Shown one piece after another: positions 1-6,625 of a stretch of DNA of 7,069 nt. The notes beneath the pieces are model-generated. The model saw only the letters and a list, made by a program, of their open reading frames with translations, did not search any database and was not told where the DNA came from. Made by a program: the position numbers and the translations under genes. This DNA is from JBHHZI01 sp046757965 (GTDB lineage Bacteria > Acidobacteriota > Polarisedimenticolia > SMYD01). The number at the start of each line of letters is the position of its first letter. Position 1 is the stretch's first letter. Location: NCBI GenBank assembly GCA_046757965.1, contig JBHHZI010000158.1, positions 1-7,069 on the forward strand, in the 5' to 3' direction.

Positions 1-199
1 CGGTGCCCGGTGCCGGCAGGCCGAGCGCCCGGACCGAGGCGGCGAGGCGGTCCAGATGCGCTTCCAGCCGGAACGGCCTGCCGGCCACCAGGCCGACCGT
101 CTCGAACAGTCCCTCTCCCCACAGCACCCCGCGGTCGGTCGCCGGCAACCGGATCGCCGACACGAACCGGCCGTCCAGCCAGCCGTCCGGACCGGTCAT
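1..199 (-). CDS. pabC: Class IV aminotransferase-fold protein, probably 4-amino-4-deoxychorismate lyase (N-terminal part)
   Basis: Only the first 66 codons are inside the window; the rest lies beyond the left edge. The visible N-terminus contains the family signature TDRGVLWGEGLFETV at about residues 25-39, followed by RPFRLEAHLDRL at about 45-56. These are typical of the PLP fold type IV enzymes: PabC, branched-chain aminotransferase and D-amino acid aminotransferase. The PLP-binding lysine would lie outside the window. PabC releases pyruvate from aminodeoxychorismate to give p-aminobenzoate for folate. I choose PabC over the aminotransferases because the gene directly follows pabB. The ATG at 199 overlaps the pabB stop codon (ATGA). 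A GGAG at 210-207 sits 7 bases upstream of it, inside the end of pabB, so this start is well supported and translation is probably coupled. The family is seen directly; the exact activity is inferred from context. Confidence 0.85.
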   Translation of the reverse strand, partial: MTGPDGWLDGRFVSAIRLPATDRGVLWGEGLFETVGLVAGRPFRLEAHLDRLAASVRALGLPAPGT

Positions 200-1611
200 G
201 GTCGTTCTCCGGGCACGGCCGCGGCCGCGGCGCCGACCGAGACCAGCGACCGGGCCTTGTCGAGCGTCTCGCGGTACTCGGCCACCGGGTCCGAGTCGGC
301 GACGATGCCTCCCCCGACCGGCAGACGGGCCTCGCCGTCTCTGACCACGAGACTGCGGATCACCATGGCCAGGTCGAAGCACGTATCGCCCGCGAACCAC
401 CCGACGCCTCCGGCGTACGCCCCGCGCTCGCGAGCCTCGAGGCGGGTGAGGATGTCCACGGCACGGACTTTCGGTGCGCCGGTCATCGAGCCCGCCGGAT
501 GCACGGCGGCCACGATGTCGCCGAACCGCACGCCGCGGCGAAGCTGCGCCTGGACGGTGGAGACCAGGTGGTGCACCGAGGCCAGCGACTGGATCTCACA
601 CAGACCCGGCACCGAGACACCGCCGACAGCGGCCACCCGCCCCAGATCGTTTCGCACCAGGTCGACGATCATGACGTTCTCCGCCAGGTCCTTCGGCGAG
701 GCGAGCAACTCCCGCGCCAGCCGGCGGTCCTCCTCCGGCTGCCGGGCTCGCGGCCGGGTCCCCTTGATCGGACACGATTCGACTCGTCGTCCGCGTCGCG
801 CCACGTAACGTTCCGGACTGAAGGCCAGGACCGTGGTGTCCCCCACGCCGACGAAGGCGGGAAACCGCACCGGGTTGCGCGCCAGCAGGTCGAGAAAGGT
901 CGTCGCCAGGGCAACCGGCCCCCCGTCGCCGACGCGAACCCGCATCTCGTGGGACAGGTTCACCTGGTAGACATTCCCCGCGGCGATCTCGCACTTCACG
1001 CGGCGGACCAGTTCCGCGTACGGGATCTCCCCCACCGGCACCCAGGCGGGCGGACCCGGTCCCCGGGCCGCACGGCCCGCCGCCCGAGCCAGCCCGGCGC
1101 GGGCCATCCGTCCGAGGCGCTCGGCCTCCCGCACGAGGCGAAGACCGGCGACCGGCCGCTCGCCGCGGGGCGTGACCCACCACGCGGCGCCACCGGCCGG
1201 ATCGTGGACCAGCACCGATCGGTACCGGACCAGGCGGCTTGCCGCCAGCTCATGTCCGAGCCACCCCACCGTGACTCCGCCGCCGAACGGCAGTCCGCCC
1301 GGGGCGTGGTCGGTGTCCGGCCGCTGGATCTGGTCGACGAACCGCTGCAGCCCCTCGACCTGCCGGGTGACACCGGGCTCCCAGGGAAACGCGCTGGTCG
1401 GCTCCCCCCGGGGAAACGCCGGCAACAGGGCGTCCGGAACGGCGCCCACCAGCGTGATCGGCCGGGGCGCCTCCCCATGCCACGCCAGATCGGCGCCGAG
1501 ATAACACGGCGCCAGATCCCGGCCTCGCTCCTCCAGCACGGCGAGGCCGAGCAAGACGTCGGCCGGGTCCGGCACCGGTGAGACCGGTGTCCACCGCTCG
1601 AGGGCGGTCAC
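196..1611 (-). CDS. pabB: Aminodeoxychorismate synthase component I (PabB)
   Basis: A 471-residue cytoplasmic chorismate-utilising enzyme, close to the usual PabB length of about 450. With PabA-supplied ammonia it turns chorismate into 4-amino-4-deoxychorismate, the first committed step to p-aminobenzoate. The decisive motif is PIKGT at 281-285: PabB has a lysine (here K283) where anthranilate synthase TrpE has PIAGT. Other family blocks are EIPYAELVRRV (195-205), YQVNLS (215-220), ENVMIVDLVRNDLGRV (311-326), SVHHLVSTV (345-353), HPAGSMTGAPK (371-381) and GGGIVADSDPVAEYRETLDKA (433-453). The open frame runs 82 codons further upstream, but that part overlaps the acylase gene and reads as random Arg/Gly/Pro sequence. 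I therefore place the start at the GTG at 1611, which overlaps the acylase stop codon as GTGA. No strong Shine-Dalgarno precedes it, which fits translational coupling. The C-terminal run of alanines before the stop is probably a disordered tail. No PabA domain is fused. Confidence 0.93.
   Translation of the reverse strand: MTALERWTPVSPVPDPADVLLGLAVLEERGRDLAPCYLGADLAWHGEAPRPITLVGAVPDALLPAFPRGEPTSAFPWEPGVTRQVEGLQRFVDQIQRPDTDHAPGGLPFGGGVTVGWLGHELAASRLVRYRSVLVHDPAGGAAWWVTPRGERPVAGLRLVREAERLGRMARAGLARAAGRAARGPGPPAWVPVGEIPYAELVRRVKCEIAAGNVYQVNLSHEMRVRVGDGGPVALATTFLDLLARNPVRFPAFVGVGDTTVLAFSPERYVARRGRRVESCPIKGTRPRARQPEEDRRLARELLASPKDLAENVMIVDLVRNDLGRVAAVGGVSVPGLCEIQSLASVHHLVSTVQAQLRRGVRFGDIVAAVHPAGSMTGAPKVRAVDILTRLEARERGAYAGGVGWFAGDTCFDLAMVIRSLVVRDGEARLPVGGGIVADSDPVAEYRETLDKARSLVSVGAAAAAVPGERP
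207..210 (-). promoter_or_regulatory. Ribosome binding site for pabC
   Basis: GGAG on the minus strand, 7 bases before the ATG at 199. It lies within the last codons of pabB and supports re-initiation of translation at the ATGA overlap. Confidence 0.6.
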
Positions 1612-4124
1612 GGGGCCAGCACCAGCGGTTCGGGGAGCTGTGCCCGTTGCTCGGGGGAGAAGAACACCGGGACATCTCGCCCCGCCAGCCAGAGCGGCGC
1701 CAGATCGGAGTAGTGCCGGCTGGCGGGAACACCGGACTGGCCGGCGGGAAGCACCATGGTCAGCCCGCCGCCCGGGGACAGGTCGGCGATCATCCGCATC
1801 GCCGGCAACGCCACCACATCGAACGAGGTTCCCCGGAAGGCGGTGGCAAGCAGGCAATCACCCGCGCCCTCGACCCGCAGGTCGGGGCCGTTGAAGAACG
1901 GGGCCAGAACGGGCAACCGGCCCAGGGGATGGGTGAGGTGGACCTGATGCAGTGACGGCCAGTCCCACTCACCGGCGCGACGGCCGCCGCGCGACTCCAG
2001 GTCGTGCCACGCCGCCGCCAGCGCATCGGCAATCTGGTCGGTTGCCAACTCGATGCGTGCCGCCGTGCTCCGGTCATCCCACCAGTTCCGACCCCTGACC
2101 TCCGGCACGTCCGCCCCAGCGAAGCGCCGCGCGACCAGGAGACGCAGCAGCCCGGCATCCGCGGCGGCAGCGAGACGCTCGCCCACGTCATCGGCGAACG
2201 CCGCGGCCTTCAGACGCTCCCAGAAGACGGCGAACAGCGCCGGAGCCGGGCCGCTCCCGAAGTGGTGATCCCACCGGGACAGGACCGCCCACGCGTGTCC
2301 GGCCTCGGGCCGGCCGGTCCACGCCATGGCGCCGACCTGAGACGCGACGCCCTCGCACGCGAGCACGGCCCGGCGGGAGAGCGTATCGGTCTGCATCGCG
2401 CGGCACCGGGCCGCGTCGTGCGGGGACCCGCCCGTCAACAGCGCCGTGGCCCGGGCCGCCCGGGACGCGGAGATCCAGGCCCGGTTCCAGTCATCCCCTC
2501 GCCCTCCGACCGCCACCCGGTTGTTGGCGGTGACGATGAACTTCTCGGCCGGGTCGAGCGCGCCCGGCCGCCCGGCCGGATCATCCCAGCCGGCATACAG
2601 GTCGCCGGTCTCCCAGCCCGCGGCAGGAAGCAGACCGGATCGGTGGGCGCGAAGTGGAATGGCGCCCGCCGGCACATAGCCGACGTGGCCGGCGATGTCC
2701 GCATAGACAAGATTCTCGGTGGGGAGATCGTGAAGCCGGGCTGCCGCCCGGAAGGAGACGAAGTCGCCGGCGTACGCGTAGCCGAGCACGGCCTCGATGG
2801 CGCCACCGCCGCTCGTCTCGGGCCGGTCTCTGACGAGGACCTCGCCGTCCCCCCAGTCCGGATCGACGACCACGCCATGGCGGGTGCGACGCACGGTCTC
2901 CACGACCGGCTCCGCGCCCTGCACACGGATCACCTCGTCGTGCCGTTCGAACAGGGCGCGCCCCCCGGGCACAGTGGCGTCCAGGTAATAGCGGTCGTCG
3001 TCGGCAGCCACCCGCTCGACGACGTAGTCGATGTTGTCCGCCGTGAGAATGGTCACACCCCACGCCACGCGATCGTTGCGGCCGATGATCACGCCCGGGA
3101 TACCCGGCACCGTGGCTCCCGCCACATGGACGCCCGGCCACTCCAGATCGATGAGATAGAAGGTCGTCGGCATCTCCAGACCAAGGTGGGTGTCATTGGC
3201 CAGCAGCGGGGCGCCGGTTCGCGACCGGCCGGGAGCGATGACCCAGGAATTCGATCCCTGTCCCTGGAGATCGCCGGCCGCCGATCCTGCCCACCCGGAC
3301 TCCGGCGCCCCGGCCGGCTCCCGGCCGGCCACCGGCTCGCCGGCCGGCGGCACGGTCAACGGCAAGCCGAGCGCGGCCGCCTCCGCCACGAGGAGTTCGT
3401 GGGTGGACCGGGTCGCGGGCGGGCCCGCCCGGTCCGCCAGGATCACGGCATCGCCATCGAGACGACTGTCGAGCAGAAAACGGGCGCCGGAGAGACCGAC
3501 CCGCCGGGCGAGACGGAAGCGGGTCAGTTCGGACGACGAGGTGGCGAGGCGTTCCTGCATGGCCCGCACCACGAGCACGGAATCCAGCTCGGTCCACGGG
3601 TCGAACGTCGCCCGCAGGATGGCGTACTCGGGCGGCAGGGCACTCGCCGCCGCGACCGCGGCATTGACTCCCTGGGCAAACGCACTCAGAACGCTGCGCG
3701 CCTCCGGAGCCAGCGCCGCGAGTGTCCGCCGGGACGCCTCGAGGTGACCCTGACGACGGGCACGCCGGTCCCATGAGAGTGCCGCCATCCCGATCACTTC
3801 CGCCAGACGGCCGGCGGTCGCCCGACGGGTGAGATCCATCTGGAAGAGACGATCTTGCCCATGGACGAAACCGGTGGCATACGCCGCGTCTCGCTCTGAG
3901 AAGGCGACGATATGGGGAATGCCGTACTCGTCGCGAGCGACACGAACCTCGCCGCTCACCCCCCGAACGCCGACGACCCCGGAGGTGCGCGGCAAGGGCG
4001 CCCGCCAGCGCATGCGCAGAGCCACGCCTCCCGCCACGAGGAGGAGTCCGCCGGCGATCACGGATCCGAGGGCAATTCGCCGCCGCCACCGCGGCCTGCT
4101 AGCCTGTTTTTCCAGACCGGTCAC
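1608..4124 (-). CDS. Penicillin acylase family protein (Ntn-hydrolase, exported or membrane-anchored)
   Basis: An 838-residue precursor, the usual size for the penicillin/cephalosporin/acyl-homoserine-lactone acylase family, which hydrolyses amide bonds. After a basic stretch (RPRWRRR) comes a hydrophobic segment at about residues 17-36, a signal peptide or anchor placing the enzyme outside the cytoplasmic membrane. The alpha part has RDEYGIPHI (64-72) and GFVHGQDRLFQMDL (85-98). Autocleavage is expected after Gly290 in QGQG-SNSWVIAP, making Ser291 the N-terminal nucleophile of the beta chain. His313 is beta position 23, and Asn534 in TANNR is beta position 244. Both match the arrangement known in cephalosporin acylases, and the beta-23 His is shared with acyl-homoserine-lactone acylases such as PvdQ; classical penicillin G acylase has Gln there. 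The C-terminal GQSGVPASRHYSDL (795-808) is also typical. The start is the GTG at 4124, with GAGAGG 7 bases upstream. The substrate is unknown. The gene heads a unit with pabB and pabC. Confidence 0.93.
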   Translation of the reverse strand: MTGLEKQASRPRWRRRIALGSVIAGGLLLVAGGVALRMRWRAPLPRTSGVVGVRGVSGEVRVARDEYGIPHIVAFSERDAAYATGFVHGQDRLFQMDLTRRATAGRLAEVIGMAALSWDRRARRQGHLEASRRTLAALAPEARSVLSAFAQGVNAAVAAASALPPEYAILRATFDPWTELDSVLVVRAMQERLATSSSELTRFRLARRVGLSGARFLLDSRLDGDAVILADRAGPPATRSTHELLVAEAAALGLPLTVPPAGEPVAGREPAGAPESGWAGSAAGDLQGQGSNSWVIAPGRSRTGAPLLANDTHLGLEMPTTFYLIDLEWPGVHVAGATVPGIPGVIIGRNDRVAWGVTILTADNIDYVVERVAADDDRYYLDATVPGGRALFERHDEVIRVQGAEPVVETVRRTRHGVVVDPDWGDGEVLVRDRPETSGGGAIEAVLGYAYAGDFVSFRAAARLHDLPTENLVYADIAGHVGYVPAGAIPLRAHRSGLLPAAGWETGDLYAGWDDPAGRPGALDPAEKFIVTANNRVAVGGRGDDWNRAWISASRAARATALLTGGSPHDAARCRAMQTDTLSRRAVLACEGVASQVGAMAWTGRPEAGHAWAVLSRWDHHFGSGPAPALFAVFWERLKAAAFADDVGERLAAAADAGLLRLLVARRFAGADVPEVRGRNWWDDRSTAARIELATDQIADALAAAWHDLESRGGRRAGEWDWPSLHQVHLTHPLGRLPVLAPFFNGPDLRVEGAGDCLLATAFRGTSFDVVALPAMRMIADLSPGGGLTMVLPAGQSGVPASRHYSDLAPLWLAGRDVPVFFSPEQRAQLPEPLVLAP

Positions 4125-4131
4125 CGTGCCG

Positions 4132-4137
4132 CCTCTC
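4132..4137 (-). promoter_or_regulatory. Ribosome binding site for the acylase gene
   Basis: GAGAGG on the minus strand, 7 bases before the GTG at 4124. It supports a GTG start for a frame with no nearby ATG. Confidence 0.6.
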
Positions 4138-4146
4138 GACCGCGCC

Positions 4147-4152
4147 AGTCTA
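4147..4152 (-). promoter_or_regulatory. Possible -10 element of the acylase-pabB-pabC unit
   Basis: TAGACT on the minus strand fits the TAnnnT pattern and would start transcription near 4140, about 16 bases before the acylase GTG. I see no convincing -35 hexamer at the right distance, so this is weak. The whole 62-bp gap between the divergent acylase and surE starts (4125-4186) must hold both promoters, unless one of them lies inside a coding region. Confidence 0.25.
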
Positions 4153-4186
4153 CAGCGCGCGGAACAGATCGTGCCTGCTTGCGTCC

Positions 4187-4948
4187 ATGGAACTGCTGCT
4201 GACCAATGACGACGGGATCGACGCGCCAGGGCTGGCCGCTCTGGTGCAGGCGGTCGGCGATCTCGCCTCGTTCCAGGTGGTGGCCCCCCGCGAGGTCCAG
4301 AGCGGCACCAGCCACTCCATGATGGACCGCTCGCCGCTCCGCGTCAGCGCCCGCGCGATGCGCGGGATGCGCACGGCGCATGCGGTGGAGGGGCGGCCGG
4401 CGGACTGCACCCGGCTGGGCCTGCGGCATTACGCGCCGTCGGCCGACTGGGTGCTGTCAGGCATCAATGCCGGCGGCAACCTGGGAATCGACGTGTACTA
4501 CAGCGGGACCGTCGGGGCGGCCCGGGAGGCAGCCATCCTCGGAAAACCCGCCATGGCGATCTCCCAGTACATCCGTGATGCCGCCTCCCTCGACTGGGAC
4601 CGCTCGGCCCGCTGGGCCGGCCGCGTGATCCGTCTTCTGACGGCCCGGGTCTGGCCGGCCGGACGCTTCCTCAACGTCAATCTTCCCCAGACGGAGGAGG
4701 AGACCTTTCCCCCGGTCAAGTGGGTTCCCCTCGCGGTCGACCCTCACAACGTCAGCTACGAGCGCTCCGAGCAGCCCGACGCGATCAGTGTGTTCCGCTA
4801 TCGCGGCCGATACCGGGATCGACCATCGCCGGCGGGAACCGACGTGCACGCGGTGTTCTCGGGTTCCATCAGCATCACGCCTCTGCAGCTCGACGCCACC
4901 GATGTCGAACTTCTGCAGTCCGCCGGAGCGTCGAGCCCATCGGCTTGA
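4187..4948 (+). CDS. surE: 5'/3'-nucleotidase SurE
   Basis: A 253-residue protein that covers the whole SurE family and begins directly with the fold, MELLLTNDDGIDAPG. SurE is a metal-dependent phosphatase that removes phosphate from nucleoside 5'- and 3'-monophosphates in the cytoplasm, and in some bacteria also from short polyphosphate. The four metal ligands are present: Asp8 and Asp9 in NDDG, Ser39 in QSGTSHS, and Asn94 in SGINAGGNLG. Also present are PADCTRLG (71-78), YSGTVGAAREAAILGKPA (105-122) and a C-terminal GTDVHAVFSGSISITPLQL (217-235). The motif SGTSHS differs from the E. coli SGASNS, and ISQY follows where E. coli has a different segment; from memory this is a recognised subfamily in several Gram-negative phyla. 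The ATG is chosen because the TNDDG strand must lie at the N-terminus. I see no clear Shine-Dalgarno. It diverges from the acylase gene. Confidence 0.93.
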   Translation: MELLLTNDDGIDAPGLAALVQAVGDLASFQVVAPREVQSGTSHSMMDRSPLRVSARAMRGMRTAHAVEGRPADCTRLGLRHYAPSADWVLSGINAGGNLGIDVYYSGTVGAAREAAILGKPAMAISQYIRDAASLDWDRSARWAGRVIRLLTARVWPAGRFLNVNLPQTEEETFPPVKWVPLAVDPHNVSYERSEQPDAISVFRYRGRYRDRPSPAGTDVHAVFSGSISITPLQLDATDVELLQSAGASSPSA

Positions 4949-4983
4949 GCCCGCCGCGCCGCGCCCGCCGGCCGGAAAGCGTG

Positions 4984-4992
4984 TGGTAGCAT
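4984..4992 (+). promoter_or_regulatory. Candidate extended -10 promoter for mdh
   Basis: TGGTAGCAT fits the extended -10 form TGnTAnnnT. It would start transcription near 4999, about 19 bases before the mdh ATG, leaving room for the Shine-Dalgarno sequence. No good -35 is visible in the GC-rich stretch upstream, which is acceptable for extended -10 promoters. It suggests mdh can be expressed apart from surE. Confidence 0.4.
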
Positions 4993-5005
4993 CGCATTCA
5001 TCACG

Positions 5006-5011
5006 AAAGGA
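5006..5011 (+). promoter_or_regulatory. Ribosome binding site for mdh
   Basis: AAAGGA, 6 bases before the ATG at 5018. It is one of the clearest Shine-Dalgarno sequences in the window and fixes the mdh start. Confidence 0.7.
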
Positions 5012-5017
5012 ACGATC

Positions 5018-5956
5018 ATGAATCAGCGCCGGCGTGCATCCATCGGTTTGATCGGGGCGGGACATATCGGTGGAACCATGGCTCATCTCATCGTCGACAA
5101 GGAGATCGGCGACGTGGTCCTCTTCGATGTGATGGAAGGTCTGCCACAGGGCAAGGCGCTCGACCTGATGCAGATGCGGCCCGTCGGACACCACGACGTC
5201 AACATCACCGGCACCAACGACTGGGCCGACTGTCGGGGCGTCGACCTGTTCATCGTCACCGCCGGTATCGCCCGCCGGCCGGGGATGAGCCGGGACGATC
5301 TGACCGCCACGAATTCGCGCATCATGACGGATGTGGCGTCCCACATCCGCGAGGTCGCACCGGAGGCGTTCGTCATCGTCATCAGCAATCCGCTGGATGC
5401 CATGGTGACCCTGTGCAAGAAGATCACCGGTTTTCCCAAGGAACGGGTCATGGGAATGGCCGGGGCACTCGACACCGCCCGTTTCCGCCACTTCGTGGCC
5501 GAGGCGCTGGCGGTCTCCGTCGAGAACGTCAACGCGTTCGTCCTCGGCGGCCATGGCGACGACATGGTTCCGCTGCCGAGGTACTGCTCCGTGGCCGGCA
5601 TTCCCCTGGAAAAGCTGATGGCTCCCGAGGCCATCTCCGCCATCGTCGATCGGACACGCATGGCCGGCGGCGAGATCGTCAAGCTGCTGGGCACCGGCAG
5701 CGCGTTTTACTCACCGGCCGCCTGCGCCGTGCGCATGGCCGAGTCGATCCTGCGAGACCGGAAGTGGATCGTGCCGTGCGCGGCGTACCTCGAGGGTGAG
5801 TACGGCGTCGACGGGCTGTACGTCGGGGTCCCGGTCACGCTCGGTGCCGGAGGTGTCGAGACCATTCACGAGATTGACCTCACGGAAGACGAGCAGCGCG
5901 CCTTCGACACCTCCGTCGGCCACGTCCGCGAACTGGTCGCCGGGCTGGGTGAATGA
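5018..5956 (+). CDS. mdh: NAD-dependent malate dehydrogenase (LDH-like type)
   Basis: A complete 312-residue enzyme interconverting malate and oxaloacetate with NAD in the cytoplasm, as part of the TCA cycle. The dinucleotide fold shows GAGHIGG at 13-19 and Asp37 at the end of the second strand (VVLFD), which favours NAD over NADP. The substrate loop GIARRPGMSRDDL (83-95) carries Arg86 at the position that separates malate dehydrogenase (Arg) from lactate dehydrogenase (Gln), plus Arg92. Catalytic Asp152 and substrate-binding Arg155 lie in LDTARFR, and catalytic His179 lies in GGHGDDMVP. All key residues are intact and the length is normal for the family of about 310-320 residues. The loop has Ala85 where Pro is more common, a mild change. 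The start is fixed by the Shine-Dalgarno sequence. The gene follows surE by 69 bases and is followed after 27 bases by a membrane protein gene. Confidence 0.96.
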   Translation: MNQRRRASIGLIGAGHIGGTMAHLIVDKEIGDVVLFDVMEGLPQGKALDLMQMRPVGHHDVNITGTNDWADCRGVDLFIVTAGIARRPGMSRDDLTATNSRIMTDVASHIREVAPEAFVIVISNPLDAMVTLCKKITGFPKERVMGMAGALDTARFRHFVAEALAVSVENVNAFVLGGHGDDMVPLPRYCSVAGIPLEKLMAPEAISAIVDRTRMAGGEIVKLLGTGSAFYSPAACAVRMAESILRDRKWIVPCAAYLEGEYGVDGLYVGVPVTLGAGGVETIHEIDLTEDEQRAFDTSVGHVRELVAGLGE

Positions 5957-5983
5957 CCGCCGGCGCCGGCTGAGCGCGTCAGC

Positions 5984-6592
5984 GTGGCGATCCGTATCCA
6001 GCCTCCCGCTCCGTCCGGCCGGCGGCGCCTGCCCGGCCGGCGGGCCTTCCGGTTCAGCTTCTCGGACGCCGAGAAGTACCGCGCGGCGGACCCCGGCGGT
6101 GCGGAGAAGCCCCCTCTTCTCCGCCGGTGGGAAGCGGTGGGCCTCCTGCTGCTGGTCACCGTGGGCGCCGCCTTCGTTCCGGTCGCGGGTCAGGCGGCCG
6201 CCACCCGCCTGATCCATCTCGCGGCGGGCGGGACGACTCCCATCGGGCTGCTGTCGGCTGCGCCCCCTCTGCTGGCTCTGATGTTCGCGTGGCGTGCCTC
6301 GGGAAGGCTGGTGCGCCCGTTCACCCGCCTGGGCCCGTTCGCGCTGGTCGCCACACTGTCCGCGCTGGCGGTCTTCCTTGCCTTTCATCTGGGCCTGTAC
6401 CTGGCCTTCGCTGCCGCTTCCATCGACGGGAGGCCGGAGCCGGGCCTCTGGATCCGCACGGTCCCCGGTGCCCTGGCGGGCTGGGGTACCCTGATGATCG
6501 TCGCCGTGATCCGGCTAGGTGCTCGCGCCGCCGCGCGCGATCTGGACGCCGCCAGGACCACGATGCAACTCCTCGACCACGATCGAGATTGA
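5984..6592 (+). CDS. Hypothetical membrane protein with about four transmembrane helices
   Basis: A 202-residue protein that I do not recognise. The N-terminal 50 residues are hydrophilic and arginine-rich (RRRLPGRRAFRFSF) and probably cytoplasmic by the positive-inside rule. Hydrophobic segments follow at about 51-70, 86-103, 117-145 (long, perhaps one helix with a kink) and 160-179. A short polar tail with RAAARDLDAARTTM may form a helix. There is no signal peptide or catalytic motif that I can name. The start is a GTG, 27 bases after the mdh stop, with no strong Shine-Dalgarno. It is the only reasonable start, because the frame is closed just upstream by the mdh stop codon itself. Steady Ala/Leu/Val-rich helices and strong third-position GC suggest a real gene. 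It is probably cotranscribed with mdh and the small downstream gene, but no function follows from that. Confidence 0.75.
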   Translation: MAIRIQPPAPSGRRRLPGRRAFRFSFSDAEKYRAADPGGAEKPPLLRRWEAVGLLLLVTVGAAFVPVAGQAAATRLIHLAAGGTTPIGLLSAAPPLLALMFAWRASGRLVRPFTRLGPFALVATLSALAVFLAFHLGLYLAFAAASIDGRPEPGLWIRTVPGALAGWGTLMIVAVIRLGARAAARDLDAARTTMQLLDHDRD

Positions 6593-6613
6593 CAGCGTCG
6601 CGCCGATGAACCT

Positions 6614-6620
6614 GGAGGAG
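6614..6620 (+). promoter_or_regulatory. Ribosome binding site for the small cysteine-rich protein
   Basis: GGAGGAG, 5 bases before the ATG at 6626. It is close to a perfect Shine-Dalgarno and is the main proof that this short frame is translated. Confidence 0.75.
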
Positions 6621-6625
6621 AGCGT

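Noticed and set aside
10..1581. A 523-codon open frame on the plus strand across the pab genes
   Set aside because: It is antisense to pabB, which has unmistakable family motifs. The translation is Arg/Pro/Gly-rich with no domain, as expected from the complement of GC-rich codons.
1612..1857. N-terminal extension of pabB by 82 codons
   Set aside because: It lies wholly inside the acylase coding region, and its translation lacks PabB-like sequence. The GTG at 1611 overlapping the acylase stop gives a normal-length protein.
2004..3776. A 590-codon open frame on the plus strand within the acylase region
   Set aside because: It is antisense to the acylase gene, which has complete catalytic motifs. 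The frame has a compositionally odd protein and no plausible domain.
4949..5017. A terminator after surE
   Set aside because: The gap holds only short GC-rich inverted repeats and no T-run; I could not draw a convincing stem, so surE-mdh read-through remains possible.
4457..5554. A 365-codon open frame on the minus strand across surE and mdh
   Set aside because: It overlaps two well-identified genes on the other strand, spans the intergenic gap between them, and shows no recognisable motif.
5711..6388. A 225-codon minus-strand frame over the end of mdh and the membrane protein gene
   Set aside because: It is a polar, Arg/Gln/Gly-rich translation typical of the reverse complement, while the plus strand encodes hydrophobic helices and the conserved mdh C-terminus.
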